DNA of 64,000 nucleotides from Zea mays (GCF_902167145.1 NW_023366838.1:248001-312000), one strand, 5' to 3'. Counted from the first letter of the stretch, positions 14,091 through 27,513 are shown. Made by a program: numbers and translations. Notes: generated by a model from the sequence alone, not told the origin.

Positions 14091-15030
14091 ATTTTGCCGA
14101 AAATAGCCATGAACGACCATTTTCAATAATACCGAAGGCTAACACATACGAGTTTTTGACCAAGAAATGGTCTCCACCAGAAATCCAAGAATGTGATCTA
14201 TTTCAAGGAAACATATGTGGGGTGAGGTTTATGAGCCTCTAGTCGATGATAAATGGCCACACAACCCCCATTTTTTATGAAAATTGCCATGAGCGACCAT
14301 TTTCAATAATACTAGAAGTTAACACCTACGGATTTTTGACTAAGAAATGGTCTCCACCAGAAATCCAAGAATGTGATCTATGGCAAGGAAACATATGTGG
14401 GGTGAGGTGTATGAGCCTCTGGTCGATGATCAATGGCCACACAACCCCCATTTTGCCAAAAATAGCCATGAACGACCATTTTCAATAATACCGAAGGCTA
14501 ACACGTACGAGTTTTTGACCAAGAAATGGTCTCCACTAGAAATCCAAGAATGTGATCTATGGCAAGGAAACATATGTGGGGTGAGGTTTATGAGCCTCTA
14601 GTCGATGATAAATGGCCACACAACCCCCATTTTTTTATGAAAATAGCCATGAACGACCATTTTCAATAATACTAGAGGCTAACACCTACAGATTTTTGAC
14701 GAAGAAATGGTCTCCACTAGAAATCCAAGAATGTAATCTATGGCAAGGAAACATATGTGGGGTGAGGTGTATGAGCCTCTGGTCGATGATCAATGGCCAC
14801 ACAACCTCCATTTTTGTCGAAAATAGCCATGAACGACCATTTTCAATAATACCGAAGGCTAACACATACGGATTTTTGACCAAGAAATGGTCTCCACCAG
14901 AAATCCAAGAATGTGATCTACGGCAAGGAAACATATGTGGGGTGAGGTGTATGAGCCTCTGGTCGACGATCAATGGCCACACAAGCCTAATTTTTGTCGA
15001 AAATAGTCATGAACGACCATTTTCAATAAC
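13770..15030 (+). repeat. Heptamer derived from the pentamer by dimer duplication
   Basis: From the ATGACACTGAAGG marker near 13,768 to the AACACTGAAGG form near 15,029 there are seven monomers. The P3-P4 pair (CACATACGAGTTTTTGACC, then ATACTAGAAG) is followed by another P3-P4 pair (CACGTACGAGTTTTTGACC, then ATACTAGAGGC) before P5. This matches the pentamer order plus one duplicated dimer. Confidence 0.7.
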
Positions 15031-16092
15031 ACTGAAGGCTAACACCTACGGATTTTTGACCAAGAAATGGTCTCCACCATAAATCCACGAATGTGATCTA
15101 TGGCAAGCAAACATATGTGTAGTGAGGTGTATGAGCCTCTTGTCCAATATCAATGGCCACACAACCCCCATTTTTGTCGAAAATAGCCATGAACGACCAT
15201 TTTCAATAGTTCCAAAGGCTAACACATTCGGATTTTTGACCAAGAAATGGTCTCCACCAGAAATCAAAGAATGTGATCTATGGCAAGGAAACATATGTGG
15301 GGTGAGGTGTACGAGCCTTTGGTCGTTGATCAATGGCCACACAACCCCCATTTTTGTCGAAAATAGCCATGAATGACCATTTTCAATAATACCGAAGGCT
15401 AACACGTACGGATTTTTGACCAAGAAATGGTCTCCACCAGATTTCCAAGAATGTGATCTATGACAAGGAAACATATGTGGGTTGAGGTGTATGAGCCTTT
15501 GGTCGATGATAAATGGCCACACAACCCCATTTCAGTCGAAAATAGCCATGAACGACCATTTTCAATAATACAGAAGGCTAACACCAACAGATTTTTGACC
15601 AAGAAATGGTCTCCACCAGAAATCCAAGAATGTGATCTATGGCAAGAAAACCTATGTGGGGTGAAGTGTACGAGCCTCTGGTCGATGATCAATGGCCACA
15701 CAACCCCCATTTTTGTCGAAAATAGCCATGAACGATAATTTTCAATGACACTGAAGGCTAACACCTATGGATTTTTGACCAAGAAATGGTCTCCACCATA
15801 AATCCAAGAATTTGATCTATGGCAAGGAAACATATGTGTAGTGAGGTGTATGAGCCTCTGGTCAAAGATCAATGGCCACACAACCCCCATTTTTGTCGAA
15901 AATAGCCATGAATGACCATTTTCAAAAATACCGAAGGCTAACACATTCGGATTTTTGCCCAAGAAATGGTCTCCACTAGAAATCCAAGAATGTGATCTAT
16001 GGCAAGGAAACATATGTGAGGTGAGGTGTACGAGCCTCTGGTCGATGATCAATGGCCACACAACCCCCATTTTGTCGAAAATAGCCATGAAC

Positions 16093-16112
16093 GATCATTT
16101 TTGGCTAACACG
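16093..16112 (+). other. 12-bp intramonomer deletion
   Basis: GATCATTTTTGGCTAACACG lacks the CAATAATACCGA-type segment normally between CATTTT and AGGCTAAC. Confidence 0.78.
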
Positions 16113-16165
16113 TACGACTTTTTGACCAAGAAATGGTCTCCACCAGAAATCCAAGAATGTGATCT

Positions 16166-16703
16166 ATAGCAAGGAAACATATGTGGGGTGAGGTGTACGA
16201 GCCTCTGGTCGATGATAAATGGCCACACAACCCCCATTTTTGATGAAAATAGCCATGAACGACCATTTTCAATAATACCGAAGGCTAACACCTACAGATT
16301 TTTGACCAAGAAATGGTCTCCACCAGAAATCCAAGAATGTGATCTATGGAAAGGAAACATATGTGGGGTGAGGTGTATGAGCCTCTGATCGATGATCAAT
16401 GGCCAAAGAACCCCCATTTTTGTCAAAAATAGCCATGAACGACCATTTTCAATAATACCGAAGGCTAACACCTACGGATTTTTGACCAAGAAATGGTCTC
16501 ACCAGAAATCCAATATGTGATCTATGGCAAGGAAGCATATGTGGGGTGAGGTGTACGAGCGTTTGGTCGATGATCAATGGCCACATAACCCCCATTTTTG
16601 TCGAAAATAGCCATGAACGACCATTTTCAATGACACTGAAGGGTAACACCTACAGATTTTTGACCAAGAAATGGTCTCCACCATAAGTCCAAGAATGTGA
16701 TCT
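16166..16703 (+). repeat. 538-bp tandem duplication, copy A (three monomers)
   Basis: Matches 16,704-17,241 at an offset of 538 bp. I found no difference across the roughly 480 bp compared closely (16,201-16,680). Private features shared by both copies are TGGTCTCACCAG (one base short), CCAATATGTG (one base short), GGAAGCATATG, GGCCAAAGAACC and GAAGGGTAACACC. The two 1-bp losses explain 538 instead of 540. Together with near-zero divergence this is the youngest-looking duplication here, or an assembly duplicate. Confidence 0.88.
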
Positions 16704-17241
16704 ATGGCAAGGAAACATATGTGGGGTGAGGTGTACGAGCCTCTGGTCGATGATAAATGGCCACACAACCCCCATTTTTGATGAAAATAGCCATGAACGA
16801 CCATTTTCAATAATACCGAAGGCTAACACCTACAGATTTTTGACCAAGAAATGGTCTCCACCAGAAATCCAAGAATGTGATCTATGGAAAGGAAACATAT
16901 GTGGGGTGAGGTGTATGAGCCTCTGATCGATGATCAATGGCCAAAGAACCCCCATTTTTGTCAAAAATAGCCATGAACGACCATTTTCAATAATACCGAA
17001 GGCTAACACCTACGGATTTTTGACCAAGAAATGGTCTCACCAGAAATCCAATATGTGATCTATGGCAAGGAAGCATATGTGGGGTGAGGTGTACGAGCGT
17101 TTGGTCGATGATCAATGGCCACATAACCCCCATTTTTGTCGAAAATAGCCATGAACGACCATTTTCAATGACACTGAAGGGTAACACCTACAGATTTTTG
17201 ACCAAGAAATGGTCTCCACCATAAGTCCAAGAATGTGATCT
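16704..17241 (+). repeat. 538-bp tandem duplication, copy B
   Basis: Adjacent direct copy of 16,166-16,703, ending where the text changes to GTGGAGTGAGGTG near 17,261. The repeated trimer carries CATAAGTCC, which is also found near 49,640 (reverse complement) and 59,287, so the source type occurs elsewhere in the window. Confidence 0.88.
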
Positions 17242-19323
17242 ATGGCAAGGAAACATATGTGGAGTGAGGTGTACGGGCCTCTGGTCATTGATCAATGGCC
17301 ACACAACGCCCATTTTTTGTCGAAAATAGTGATCAACGACCATTTTCAATAATACAGAAGGCTAACACGTATGGATTTTTGACCAAGAAATGGTCTCCAC
17401 CAGAAATCCGAGAATGTGATATATGGCAAGGAAACATATGTGGGGTGAGGTGTACGAGCCTCTGGTCGATGATCAATGGCCACACAACCCCCATTTTTTT
17501 CGAAAATAGCCATGAACGACCATTTTCAATGACACTGAAGGCTAACACCTACGGAATTTTGACGAAGAAATGGTCTAAACCATAAATCCAAGAATGTGAT
17601 CTATGGCAAGGAAACATATGTGTAGTGAGGTGTATGAGCCTTTGGTCGAAGATCAATGGCCACACAACACCCATTTTTGTCGAAAATCGCCATGAATGAC
17701 CATTTTCAATTATACCGAAGGCTAACACATTCAGATTTTTGCCCAAGAAATGGTCTCCACCAGAAATCCAAGAATGTGATCTATGGCAATGAAACATATG
17801 TGGGGTGAGGTGTACGAGCCTCTGGTCGATGATCAATGGCCACACAACCCACGTTTTTGTCAAAAATAGCCATGAACGACCATTTTCAATGACACTGAAG
17901 GCTAACACTCATGGATTTTTGACCAAGAAATGGTCTCCACCATAAATCCAAGAATGTGATCTATGGCAAGGAAACATATGTTTAGCGAGGTGTATGAGCC
18001 TCTGGTCGAATATCAATGGCCACACAACCCTTATTTCTGTCGAAAATAGCCATGAACGACCTTTTTCAATAGTACCGAAGCTAACACATTCGGATTTTTG
18101 ACCAAGAAATGGTCTCCACTAGTATTCAAAGAATGTGATCTATGACACGGAAACAAATGTGGGGTGAGGTTTATGAGCCTCTGGTCAATGATCAATGGCC
18201 ACACAACCCCCATTTTTGTCAAAAATAGCCATGAATGGCCATTTTCAATAATACCGAAGGCTAACACGTACGGATTTTTGACCCAGAAATAGCCTCCACC
18301 AAAAATCCAAGAATGTGATCTATGGCAAGGAAACATATGTGGGGTGAGGTGTACGTGCCTCTGGTCAATGATAAATGGCCACACAACCCCCATTTTAGAC
18401 GAAAATAGCCATGAACGACCATTTTCAATAATACCGAAGGCTAACACCAATGGATTCTTGACCAAGAAATGGTATCCACCAGAAATCCAAGAATGTTATC
18501 AATGGCAAGAAAACATATGTGGGGTAAAGTGTACGAGCCTCTGATCGATGATCAATGGCCACACAACCCCCATTTTGTCGAAAATTGCCATGAACGACCA
18601 TTTTCAATGACACGGAAGGCTAACACCTACGGATTTTTGCCCAAGAAATGGTCTCCACCATAAATCCAAGAATGTGATCTATGGCAAGGAAACATATGTG
18701 AGGTGAGGTGTATGAGCCTCTGGTCGATGATAAATGGCCACGCAACCCCCGTTTTTTATGAAAATAGCCATGAACGACCATTTTCAATAATACTGAAGGC
18801 TAAAACCTACTGATTTTTGATCAAGAAATGGTCTCCACCAGAAATCCAAGAATGTGATCTATGGCAAGGAAACATACGTGAGGTGAGGTGTATGAGCCTC
18901 TGGTCGATGATCAATGGCCACACAACCCCCATTTTTTTTAGAAAATAGCCACGAACGATCATTTTCAATAATATCGAAGGCTAACACCTACAGATTTTTG
19001 ACCAAGAAATGTTCTCCACCAGAAATCCAAAATGTGATCTATGGCAAGGAAACATATGTGGGGTGAGGTGTACGAGCCTCTGGTCGATGATCAATGGCCA
19101 CACAACCCCCATTTTTGTCGAAAATTGACATGAACGACCATTTTCAATGACACTGAAGGCTAACACCTACGAATTTTTGACCAAGAAATGGTCTCCACTA
19201 GAAATCCAAGAATGTGATCTATGGCAAGGAAACATATGTGGGGTGAGGTGTATGGGCCTCTTGCCGATGATCAATGGCCACACAACGCCCATTTTTATCG
19301 AAAATAGCGATCAACGACCATTT

Positions 19324-19331
19324 TCAAAAAT
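19324..19331. other. Orientation switch, plus to minus, 8-bp microhomology
   Basis: Plus-orientation TTTTCAAAAAT (as in the CAAAAATACC variant) changes to minus-orientation TCAAAAATTCGTACGTG. The eight bases TCAAAAAT fit both parents, so the breakpoint cannot be placed more finely. This is the signature of a short-homology or template-switch join. Confidence 0.85.
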
Positions 19332-22041
19332 TCGTACGTGTTAGCCTTCAGTATTATTGAAAATGATCGTTCATGGCTATTTTCGACAAAATGGGGTTGT
19401 GTGGCCATTGATCATCGACCAGAGGCTCGTACACCTCACCCCACATATGTTTCCTTGCCATAGATCACATTCTTGGATTTCTAGTGGAGACCTTTTCTTG
19501 GGAAAAAATCCGAATGTGTTAGCCTTCGGTATTATTAAAAATTGTCATTCATGGCTATTTTCGACAAAAATGGGGGTTGTGTGGCCATTGATCTTTGACC
19601 AGAGGCTCATACACCTCACTACACATATGTTTCCTTGCCATAGATCACATTCTTGGATTTATGATGGAGACCAGTTCTTGGTCAAAAATCCGTAGGTGTT
19701 AGCCTTCAGTGTCATTGAAAATGGTTGTTCATGGCTATTTCCGACAAAAATGGGGGTTGTGTGGCCATTGATCATCGACCAGAGGCTCGTACACTTCACC
19801 CCACATAGGTTTTCTTGCCATAGATCACATTCTTGGATTTCTGGTGGAGACCATTTCTTAGTCAAACATCCGTTGGTGTTAGCCTTCGATATTATTGAAA
19901 ATGGTCGTTCATGGCTATTTTCGACTAAAATGGGGGTTGTGTGGCCATTTATCATCGACCAGAGGCTCGTACACCTCACCCCACATATGTTTCCTTGCCA
20001 TAGATCACCTTCTTTGATTTCTGGTGGAGACCATTTATTGGTCAAAAATCTATACGTGTTAGCCTTCAGTATTATTGAAAATGGTCATTCATGGCTATTT
20101 TCGACAAAAATGGGGGTTGTGTGGCCATTAATCATCGACCAGAGGCTCGTAAACCTCACTCCACATATGTTTCCTTGCCATAGATCACATTCTTTGATTT
20201 CTGGTGGAGACCATTTCTTGGTCAAAAATCTGAATGTTTTAGCCTTCGGTACTATTGAAAATGGTCGTTCATGGCTATTTTCGACAAAAATGGGGGTTGT
20301 GTGGCCATTGATATTCGACCAAAGGCTCATACACCTCACTACACATGTTTCCTTTCCATAGATCACATTCTTGGATTTATGGTGGAGACCATTTCTTGGA
20401 CAAAAATTCGTAGGTGTTAGCCTTCAGTGTCATTGAAAATGGTCGTTCATGGCTATTTTCGACAAAAATTAGGGTTGTGTGGCCATTGATCGTCGACCAG
20501 AGGCACATACACCTCACCCCACATATGTTTTCTTGTCGTAGATCACATTCTTGGATTTCTGGTGGAGACCATTTCTTGGTCAAAAATCCGTAGGTGTTAG
20601 CCTTCAGTATTATTGAAAATGGTCGTTCATGGCTATTTTCGACAAAAATGGGGGTTGTGTGGCCATTGATCATCGACCAGAGGCTCATACACCTCACCCC
20701 ACATATGTTTACTTGCCATAGATCACATTCTTGGATTTCTGGTGGAGACCATTTTTTGGTCAAAAACTCGTACGTGTTAGCCTTCGGTATTATTGAAAAT
20801 GGTCGTTCATGGCTATTTTCGGCAAAATGGGGGTTGTGTGGCCATTGATCATCAACCAGAGGCTCATACACCTCACCCCACATATGTTTCCTTGCCATAG
20901 ATCACATTCTTGGATTTCTGGTGGAGACCATTTCTTGGGCAAAAATCCGAATGTGTTAGCCTTTGGTATTTTTGAAAATGGTCATTCATGGCTATTTTCG
21001 ACAAAAATGGGGGTTGTGTGGCCATTGATCTTCGACCAGAGGCTCATACACCTCACTACACATATGTTTTCTTGCCATAGATCACATTCTTGGATTTATG
21101 GTGGAGACCATTTCTTGGTCAAAAATCCATAGGTGTTAGCCTTCAGTTTCATTGAAAATGGTCGTTCATGGCTATTTTCGAGAAAAATTAGGGTTGTGTG
21201 GCCATTGATCGTCGACCAGAGGCTCATCCACCTCACCCCACATATGTTTCCTTGCCGTAGGTCACATTCTTGGATTTCTGGTGGAGACCATTTCTTGGTC
21301 AAAAATCCGTAGGTGTTAGCCTTCGTTATTATTGAAAATGGTCATTCATGGCTATTTTCGACAAAAATGGGGGTTGTGTGGCCATTGATCATCGACCTGA
21401 GGCTCATACACCTCACCCCACATATGTTTCCTTGCCATAGATCACATTCTTGGATTTCTGGTGGAGACCATTTCTTGGTCAAAAATCCGTAGGTGTTAGC
21501 CTCTAGTATTATTGAAAATGGTCGCTCATGGCTATTTTCATAAAAAATGGGGGTTGTGTGGCCATTTATCATCGACTAGAGGCTCATAAACCTCACCCCA
21601 CATATGTTTCCTTGCCATAGATCACATTCTTGGATTTCTGATGGATACCATTTCTTGGTCAAAAACTCGTACGTGTTAGCCTTCGGTAATATTGAAAATG
21701 GTCGTTCATGGCTATTTTCGGAAAATGGGGGTTGTGTGGCCATTGATCATCGACCAGAGGCTCGTACACCTCACCCCACATAAGTTTCCTTGCCATAGAT
21801 CACATTCTTGGATTTCTGGTGGAGACCATTTCTTGGGCAAAAATCCGAATGTGTTAGCCTTTGGTATTTTTGAAAATGGTCATTCATGGCCATTTTCAAC
21901 AAAAATGGGGGTTGTGTGGCCATTGATCTTCATCCAGAGGCTCATACACCTCACTACACATATGTTTCCTTGCCATAGATCACATTCTTGGATTTATGGT
22001 GGAGACCATTTCTTGGTCAAAAATCCGTAGGTGTTAGCCTT

Positions 22042-22940
22042 CAGTGTCATTGAAAATGGTCGTTCATGGCTATTTACGACAAAAATTAGGGTTGTGTGGC
22101 CATTGATCGTCGACCAGAGGGTCATACACCTCACCCCACATATGTTTCCTTGCCGTAGATCACATTCTTGGATTTCTGGTGGAGACCATTTCTCGGTCAA
22201 AAATCCGTAGGTGTTAGCCTTCGGTATTATTGAAAATGGTTGTTCATGGCTATTTTCGACAAAAATGGGGGTTGTGTGGCCATTGATCATCGCCAAAGGC
22301 TCATACACCTCACCCCACATATGTTTCCTTGCCATAGATCACATTCTTGGATTTCTGGTGGAGACCATTTCTTGGTCAAAAATCCGTAGGTGTTAGCCTC
22401 TAGTATTATTGAAAATGGTCGCTCATGGCTATTTTCATAAAAAATGGGGGTTGTGTGGCCATTTATCATCGACTAGAGGCTCATAAACCTCACCCCACAT
22501 ATGTTTCCTTGCCATAGATCACATTCTTGGATTTCTGGTGGAGACCATTTCTTGGTCAAAAACTCGTACGTGTTAGCCTTCGGTATTATTGAAAATGGTC
22601 GTTCATGGCTATTTTCTGCAAAATGGGGGTTGTGTGGCCATTGATCATCGACCATAGGCTCGTACACCTCACCCCACATATGTTTCCTTGCCATAGATCA
22701 CATTCTTGGATTTCTGGTGGAGACCATTTCTTGGGCAAAAATCCGAATGTGTTAGCCTTTGGTATTTTTGAAAATGGTCATTCATGGCTATTTTCGACAA
22801 AAATGGGGGTTGTGTGGCCATTGATCTTCGACCAGAGGCTCATACACCTCACTACACATATGTTTCCTTGCCATAGATCACATTCTTGGATTTATGGTGG
22901 AGACCATTTCTTGGTCAGAAATCCATAGGTGTTAGCCTTT
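22042..22940 (-). repeat. Pentamer higher-order repeat unit, minus orientation
   Basis: The same five monomer types read on the minus strand between AGTGTCAT markers about 899 bp apart, with GATCGTCGACC, CTCTAGTATT, CATAAAAAATGG, AAAACTCGTACG and GGGCAAAAATCCGAATG in order. A preceding unit runs from about 21,144 to 22,041. Confidence 0.78.
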
Positions 22941-24232
22941 AGTGTCATTGAAAATGGTCGTTCATGGCTATTTTCGACAAAAATTGGGGTTGTGTGGCCA
23001 TTGATCATCGACCAGAGGCTCGTACACTTCACCCCACATATGTTTTCTTTCCATAGATCACATTCTTGGAATTCTGGAGGAGACCATTCCTTGCTCAAAA
23101 ATCTGTTGGAGTTAGCCTTCGGTATTATTGAAAATGGTCGTTCATGGCTATTTTCGACTAAAATGGGGGTTGTGTGGCCATTTATCATCGACCGGAGGCT
23201 CGTGCAATTCACCCAACATATGTTTCCTTGCCATAGATCACATTCTTGGATTTCTGGTGGAGACCATTTCTTGCTAAAAAATCCGTACGTGTTAGCCTTC
23301 TGTATTATTGAATATGGTCATTCATGGCTATTTTCGACAAAAATGGGGGTTGTGTCGCCAATGATCATCGACCAGAGGCTCGTACACCTCACCCCACATA
23401 TGTTTCCTTGCCATAGATCACATTCTTGGATTTCCGGTGGAGACCATTTATTGGTCAAAAATCTGTACGTGTTAGCCTTCAGTATTATTGAAAATGGTCA
23501 TTCATGGCTATTTTCGACAAAAATGGGGGTTGTGTGGCCATTGATCATCGACCAGAGGCTCGTAAACCTCGCCCCACATATGTTTCCTTGCCATAGATCA
23601 CATTCTTTGATTTCTGGTGGAGACCATTTCTTGGTAAAAAATCTGAATGTTTTAGCCTTCGGTACTATTGAAAATGGTCGTTCATGGCTATTTTCGACAA
23701 AAATGGGGGTTGTGTGGCCATTGATATTCGACCAAAGGCTCATACACCTCACTACACATATGTTTCCTTGCCATAGATCACATTCTTGGATTTATTGTGG
23801 AGACCTTTTCTTGGTCAAAAATCCGTAGGTGTTAGCCTTCAGTGTCATTGAAAATGGTCGTTCATGGCTATTTTCGACAAAAATGGGGTTTGTGTGGCCA
23901 TTGATCATCGACTAGAGGCTCGTACACTTCACCCCACATAAGTTTTCTTGCCAGAGATCACATTCTAGGATTTCTGGTGGAGACAATTTCTTGGTCAAAA
24001 ATCCGTTGGAGTTAGCCTTCGGTATTATTGAAAATAGTCAATGCTATTTTCGACTAAAATTGGGGTTGTGTGGCCATTTATCATCGACCAGAGGCTCATA
24101 CACCTCACCCCACATATGTTTCCTTGCCATAGATCACATTTTTGGACTTCTGGTGGAGACCATTTCTTGGTCAAAAATCTGTACGTGTTAGCCTTCGGTA
24201 TTATTGAAAATGGTCATTCATGGCTATTTTCA

Positions 24233-24360
24233 ACAAAAATGGGGGTTGTGTGGCCAATGATCATCAACCAGAGGCTCATAAACCTCACCCCACATATGTT
24301 TCCTTGCCATAGGTGTTAGCCTTTAGTGTCATTGAAAATGGTCGTTCATGGCTATTTTCA
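24233..24360 (-). repeat. Truncated monomer, same 52-bp deletion in inverted block
   Basis: CATATGTTTCCTTGCCATAG runs straight into GTGTTAGCCTTTAGTGTC at 24,307-24,318, the reverse complement of the deletion at 8,680. The linked variant CACTAAAGG is present too, seen here as CCTTTAGTG. Same deletion endpoints plus the same linked base argue for common descent of this inverted block and the 8-14 kb blocks. Confidence 0.84.
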
Positions 24361-27300
24361 ACAAAAATGGGGGTTGTGTGGCCATTGATCATCGACCAGA
24401 GGCTCGTACACTTCACCCCACATATGTTTTCTTGACATAGATCACATTCTTGGATTTCTAGAGGAGACCATTTCTTGGTCAAAAATCTGTTGGTGTTAGC
24501 CTTCGGTATTATTGAAAATGGTCGTTCATGGCTATTTTTGACTAAAATGGGGGTTGTGTGGCCATTTATCATCGACCGGAGGCTCGTACAATTCACCCCA
24601 CATATGTTTCCTTGCCATAGATCACATTCTTGGATTTCTGGTGGAGACCATTTCTTGGTCAAAAATCCGTACGTGTTAGCCTTCGGTATTATTGAAAATG
24701 GTCATTCATGGCTATTTTCGACACAAATGGGGGTTGTGTGGCCATTGATCTTCGACCAGAGGCTCATACACCTCACTACACATATGTTTCCTTGCCATAG
24801 ATCACATTCTTGGATTTATGGTGGAGACCATTTCTTGGTCAAAAATCCATAGGTGTTAGCCTTCAGTGTCATTGAAAATGGTCGTTCATGGCTAATTTCG
24901 ACAAAAATGGGGGTTGTGTGGCCATTGATCATCGACCAGAGGCTCGTACACTTCACCCCACATATGTTTTCTTGCCATAGATCAGAATCTTGGATTTCTC
25001 GTGGAGACCATTTGTTGGTCAAAAATTCGTAGGTGTTAACCTTCAGTGTCATTGAAAATGGTCATTCATGGCTATTTTCGACAAAGATGGGGGTTGTGTC
25101 GCCATTGATCATCGACCAGAGGATCGTACACCTCACCCCACATAAGTTTCCTTGCCATATATCACATTCTTGGATTTCTGGTGGAGACCAATTCTTGGTC
25201 AAAAATCCGTAGGTGTTAGCCTTCGGTATTATTGAAAATGGTCGTTCATGGCTATTTTCGAAAAAAAATGGGGGTTGTGTGGCCATTGATTATCGACCAG
25301 AGGCTCATACACCTCACCCCACATGTGTTTCCTTGCCATAGAACACATTCTTGGATTTCTGGTGGTGACCATTTCTTGGTCAAAAATCCATAGGTGTTAG
25401 CCTTCGATATTATTGAAAATGGTCGTTCATGGCTATTTTCGACAAAAATTGGGGTTGTGTGGCCATTGATCGTCGACCAAAAGCTCATACACCTCACCCC
25501 ACATATGTTTCCTTGCCATAGACCACATTCTTGGATTTCTGGTGGAGACCATTTGTAGGTCAAAAATTCGTAGGTGTTAGCTTTCGATATTATTGAAAAT
25601 GGTCGTTCAAGGCTATTTTCATCAAAAATGGGGGTTGTGTGGCCATTTATCATCAACCAGATGCTCGTACACCTCACCCCACATATGTTTCCTTGCCATA
25701 GAGCACACTCTTGGATTTCTGGTGGAGACCATTTCTTGGTCAAAAATTCGTACGTGTTAGCCTTCGGTATTATTGAAAATGGTTGTTCATGGCTATTTTC
25801 GACAAAATGGGGGTTGTGTGGCCATTGATCATCGACCAGAGGCTCGTACACCTCACCCACATATGTTTCCTTGCCGTAGATCACATTCTTGGATTTCTGG
25901 TGGAGACCATTTCTTGGTCAAAATTTCGTACGTGTTAGCCTTCGGTATTATTGAAAATGGTCGTTCATGGCTATTTTTTACATAATAGAGGTTATGTGGC
26001 CATTGATCATCGACCAGAGGCTCATACACCTCACCCCACATTTGTTTCCTTGACATAGAACACATTTTTGGATTTCTGGTGGAGACCACTTCTTGGGCAA
26101 AAATCCGAATGTGTTAGCCTTCGGTATTATTGAAAATGGTCATTCATGGCTATTTTCGACAAAAATGGGGGTTGTGTGGCCATTTATCTTCAAGCAGAGG
26201 CTCATACACCTCACTACACATATGTTTTCTTGCCATTGATCACATTCTTGGATCTATGGTGGAGACCAGTTCTTGGTCAAAAACCATAGGTGTTAGCCTT
26301 CAGTGTCATTGAAAATAGTCGTTCATGGCTATTTTCGACAATAATGGGGGTTGTGTGGCCATTGATAATCGACCAGAGGCTCATACACCTCACCCCACAT
26401 ATGTTTCCTTGCCATAGATCACATTCTAGGATTTCTGGTGGAGACCATTTCTTGGTCAAAAATCCGTAGGTGTTAGTCTTCGGTATTATTGAAAATGGTC
26501 GTTCATGGCTATTTTCGACAAAAATGGGGGTTGTGTGGCCATTGATCATTGACCAGAGGCTCGTACACCTCACCCCACATATGTTTTATTGCCATAGATC
26601 AAAATCTTGGATTTCTCGTGGAGACCATTTCTTGGTCAAAAATCCGTACGTGTTAGCCTTCGGTATTATTGAAAATGGTCGTTCATGGCTATTTTCCACA
26701 AAAATGGGGGTTGTGTGGCCATTGATCATCGACCAGAGGCTCATACACCTCACCCGACATATAATTCCTTGCCATAGATCATATTCTTGGATTATTGGTG
26801 GAGACGATTTCTTGGTCAAAAATCCGTAGGTGTTAGCCTTTGGTATTATTGAAAATGGTCGTTCATGGCTATTTTCGACAAAAATGGGGGTTCTGTGCCC
26901 ATTGATCATCGACCAGAGGCTCGTACACCTCACCCCACATATGTTTCCTTGTCATAGATCAAATTATTGAATTTCTGGTGGAGACCATTTCTTGGTCAAA
27001 AATCCGTAGGTGTTAGCCTTCGATATTATTGTAAATGGTCGTTCATGGCTATTTTCGATAAAAATGGGGGTTGTGTGTCCATTGATCATCGACCAGAGGC
27101 TCATACACCTCACCCCACATATGTTTCCTTGCCATAGATCACATTCTTGGATTTCTGGTGGAGACCATTTCTTGGTAAAAAATCTGTAGGTGTTAGCCTC
27201 TGGTATTATTGAAAATGGTCGTTCATGGCTATTTTGATAAAAAATCGGGGTTGTATGGCCATTTATCATCGACCAGAGGCTCGTACACCTCACCTCACAT

Positions 27301-27405
27301 ATGTTTCTTGCCATGATCACATTCTTGGATTTCTGGTGGAGACCATTTCTTGGTCAAAAATTCGTACGTGTTATCCTTCGGTATTATTGAAAATGGTCGT
27401 TCATG

Positions 27406-27420
27406 GCTAGCCATTGATCA
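27406..27420 (-). other. 26-bp intramonomer deletion
   Basis: CATGGCTA is followed directly by GCCATTGATCATC. The usual TTTTCGACAAAAATGG... to GTGTG segment (26 bp) is missing. It lies one monomer before the orientation switch at 27,515. Confidence 0.82.
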
Positions 27421-27513
27421 TCGACCAGAGGCTCGTACACCTCACCCCACAAATGCTTCCTTGCCATAGATCACATTCTTGGATTTCTGGTGGAGACCAT
27501 TTCTTGGTCAAAA

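Larger units (their letters stand above)
1..19330 (+). repeat. knob180 block 1, plus orientation
   Basis: About 107 monomers read continuously in plus orientation. The block holds three recent tandem duplications (1,620 bp near 961-4,200; 3,006 bp near 8,040-14,090; 538 bp near 16,166-17,241) and two copies of a monomer with a 52-bp deletion. It opens inside a monomer at the GAATAACCATTTTC region and ends at a microhomology junction at 19,324-19,331. No non-satellite DNA was seen. Open frames of up to 299 codons on either strand are by-products of the 60-codon period. Confidence 0.92.

Noticed and set aside
16166..17241. Identical duplication as certain assembly error
   Set aside because: Recent unequal exchange gives the same picture. 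Without reads I cannot decide, so I keep it as a feature with that caveat.
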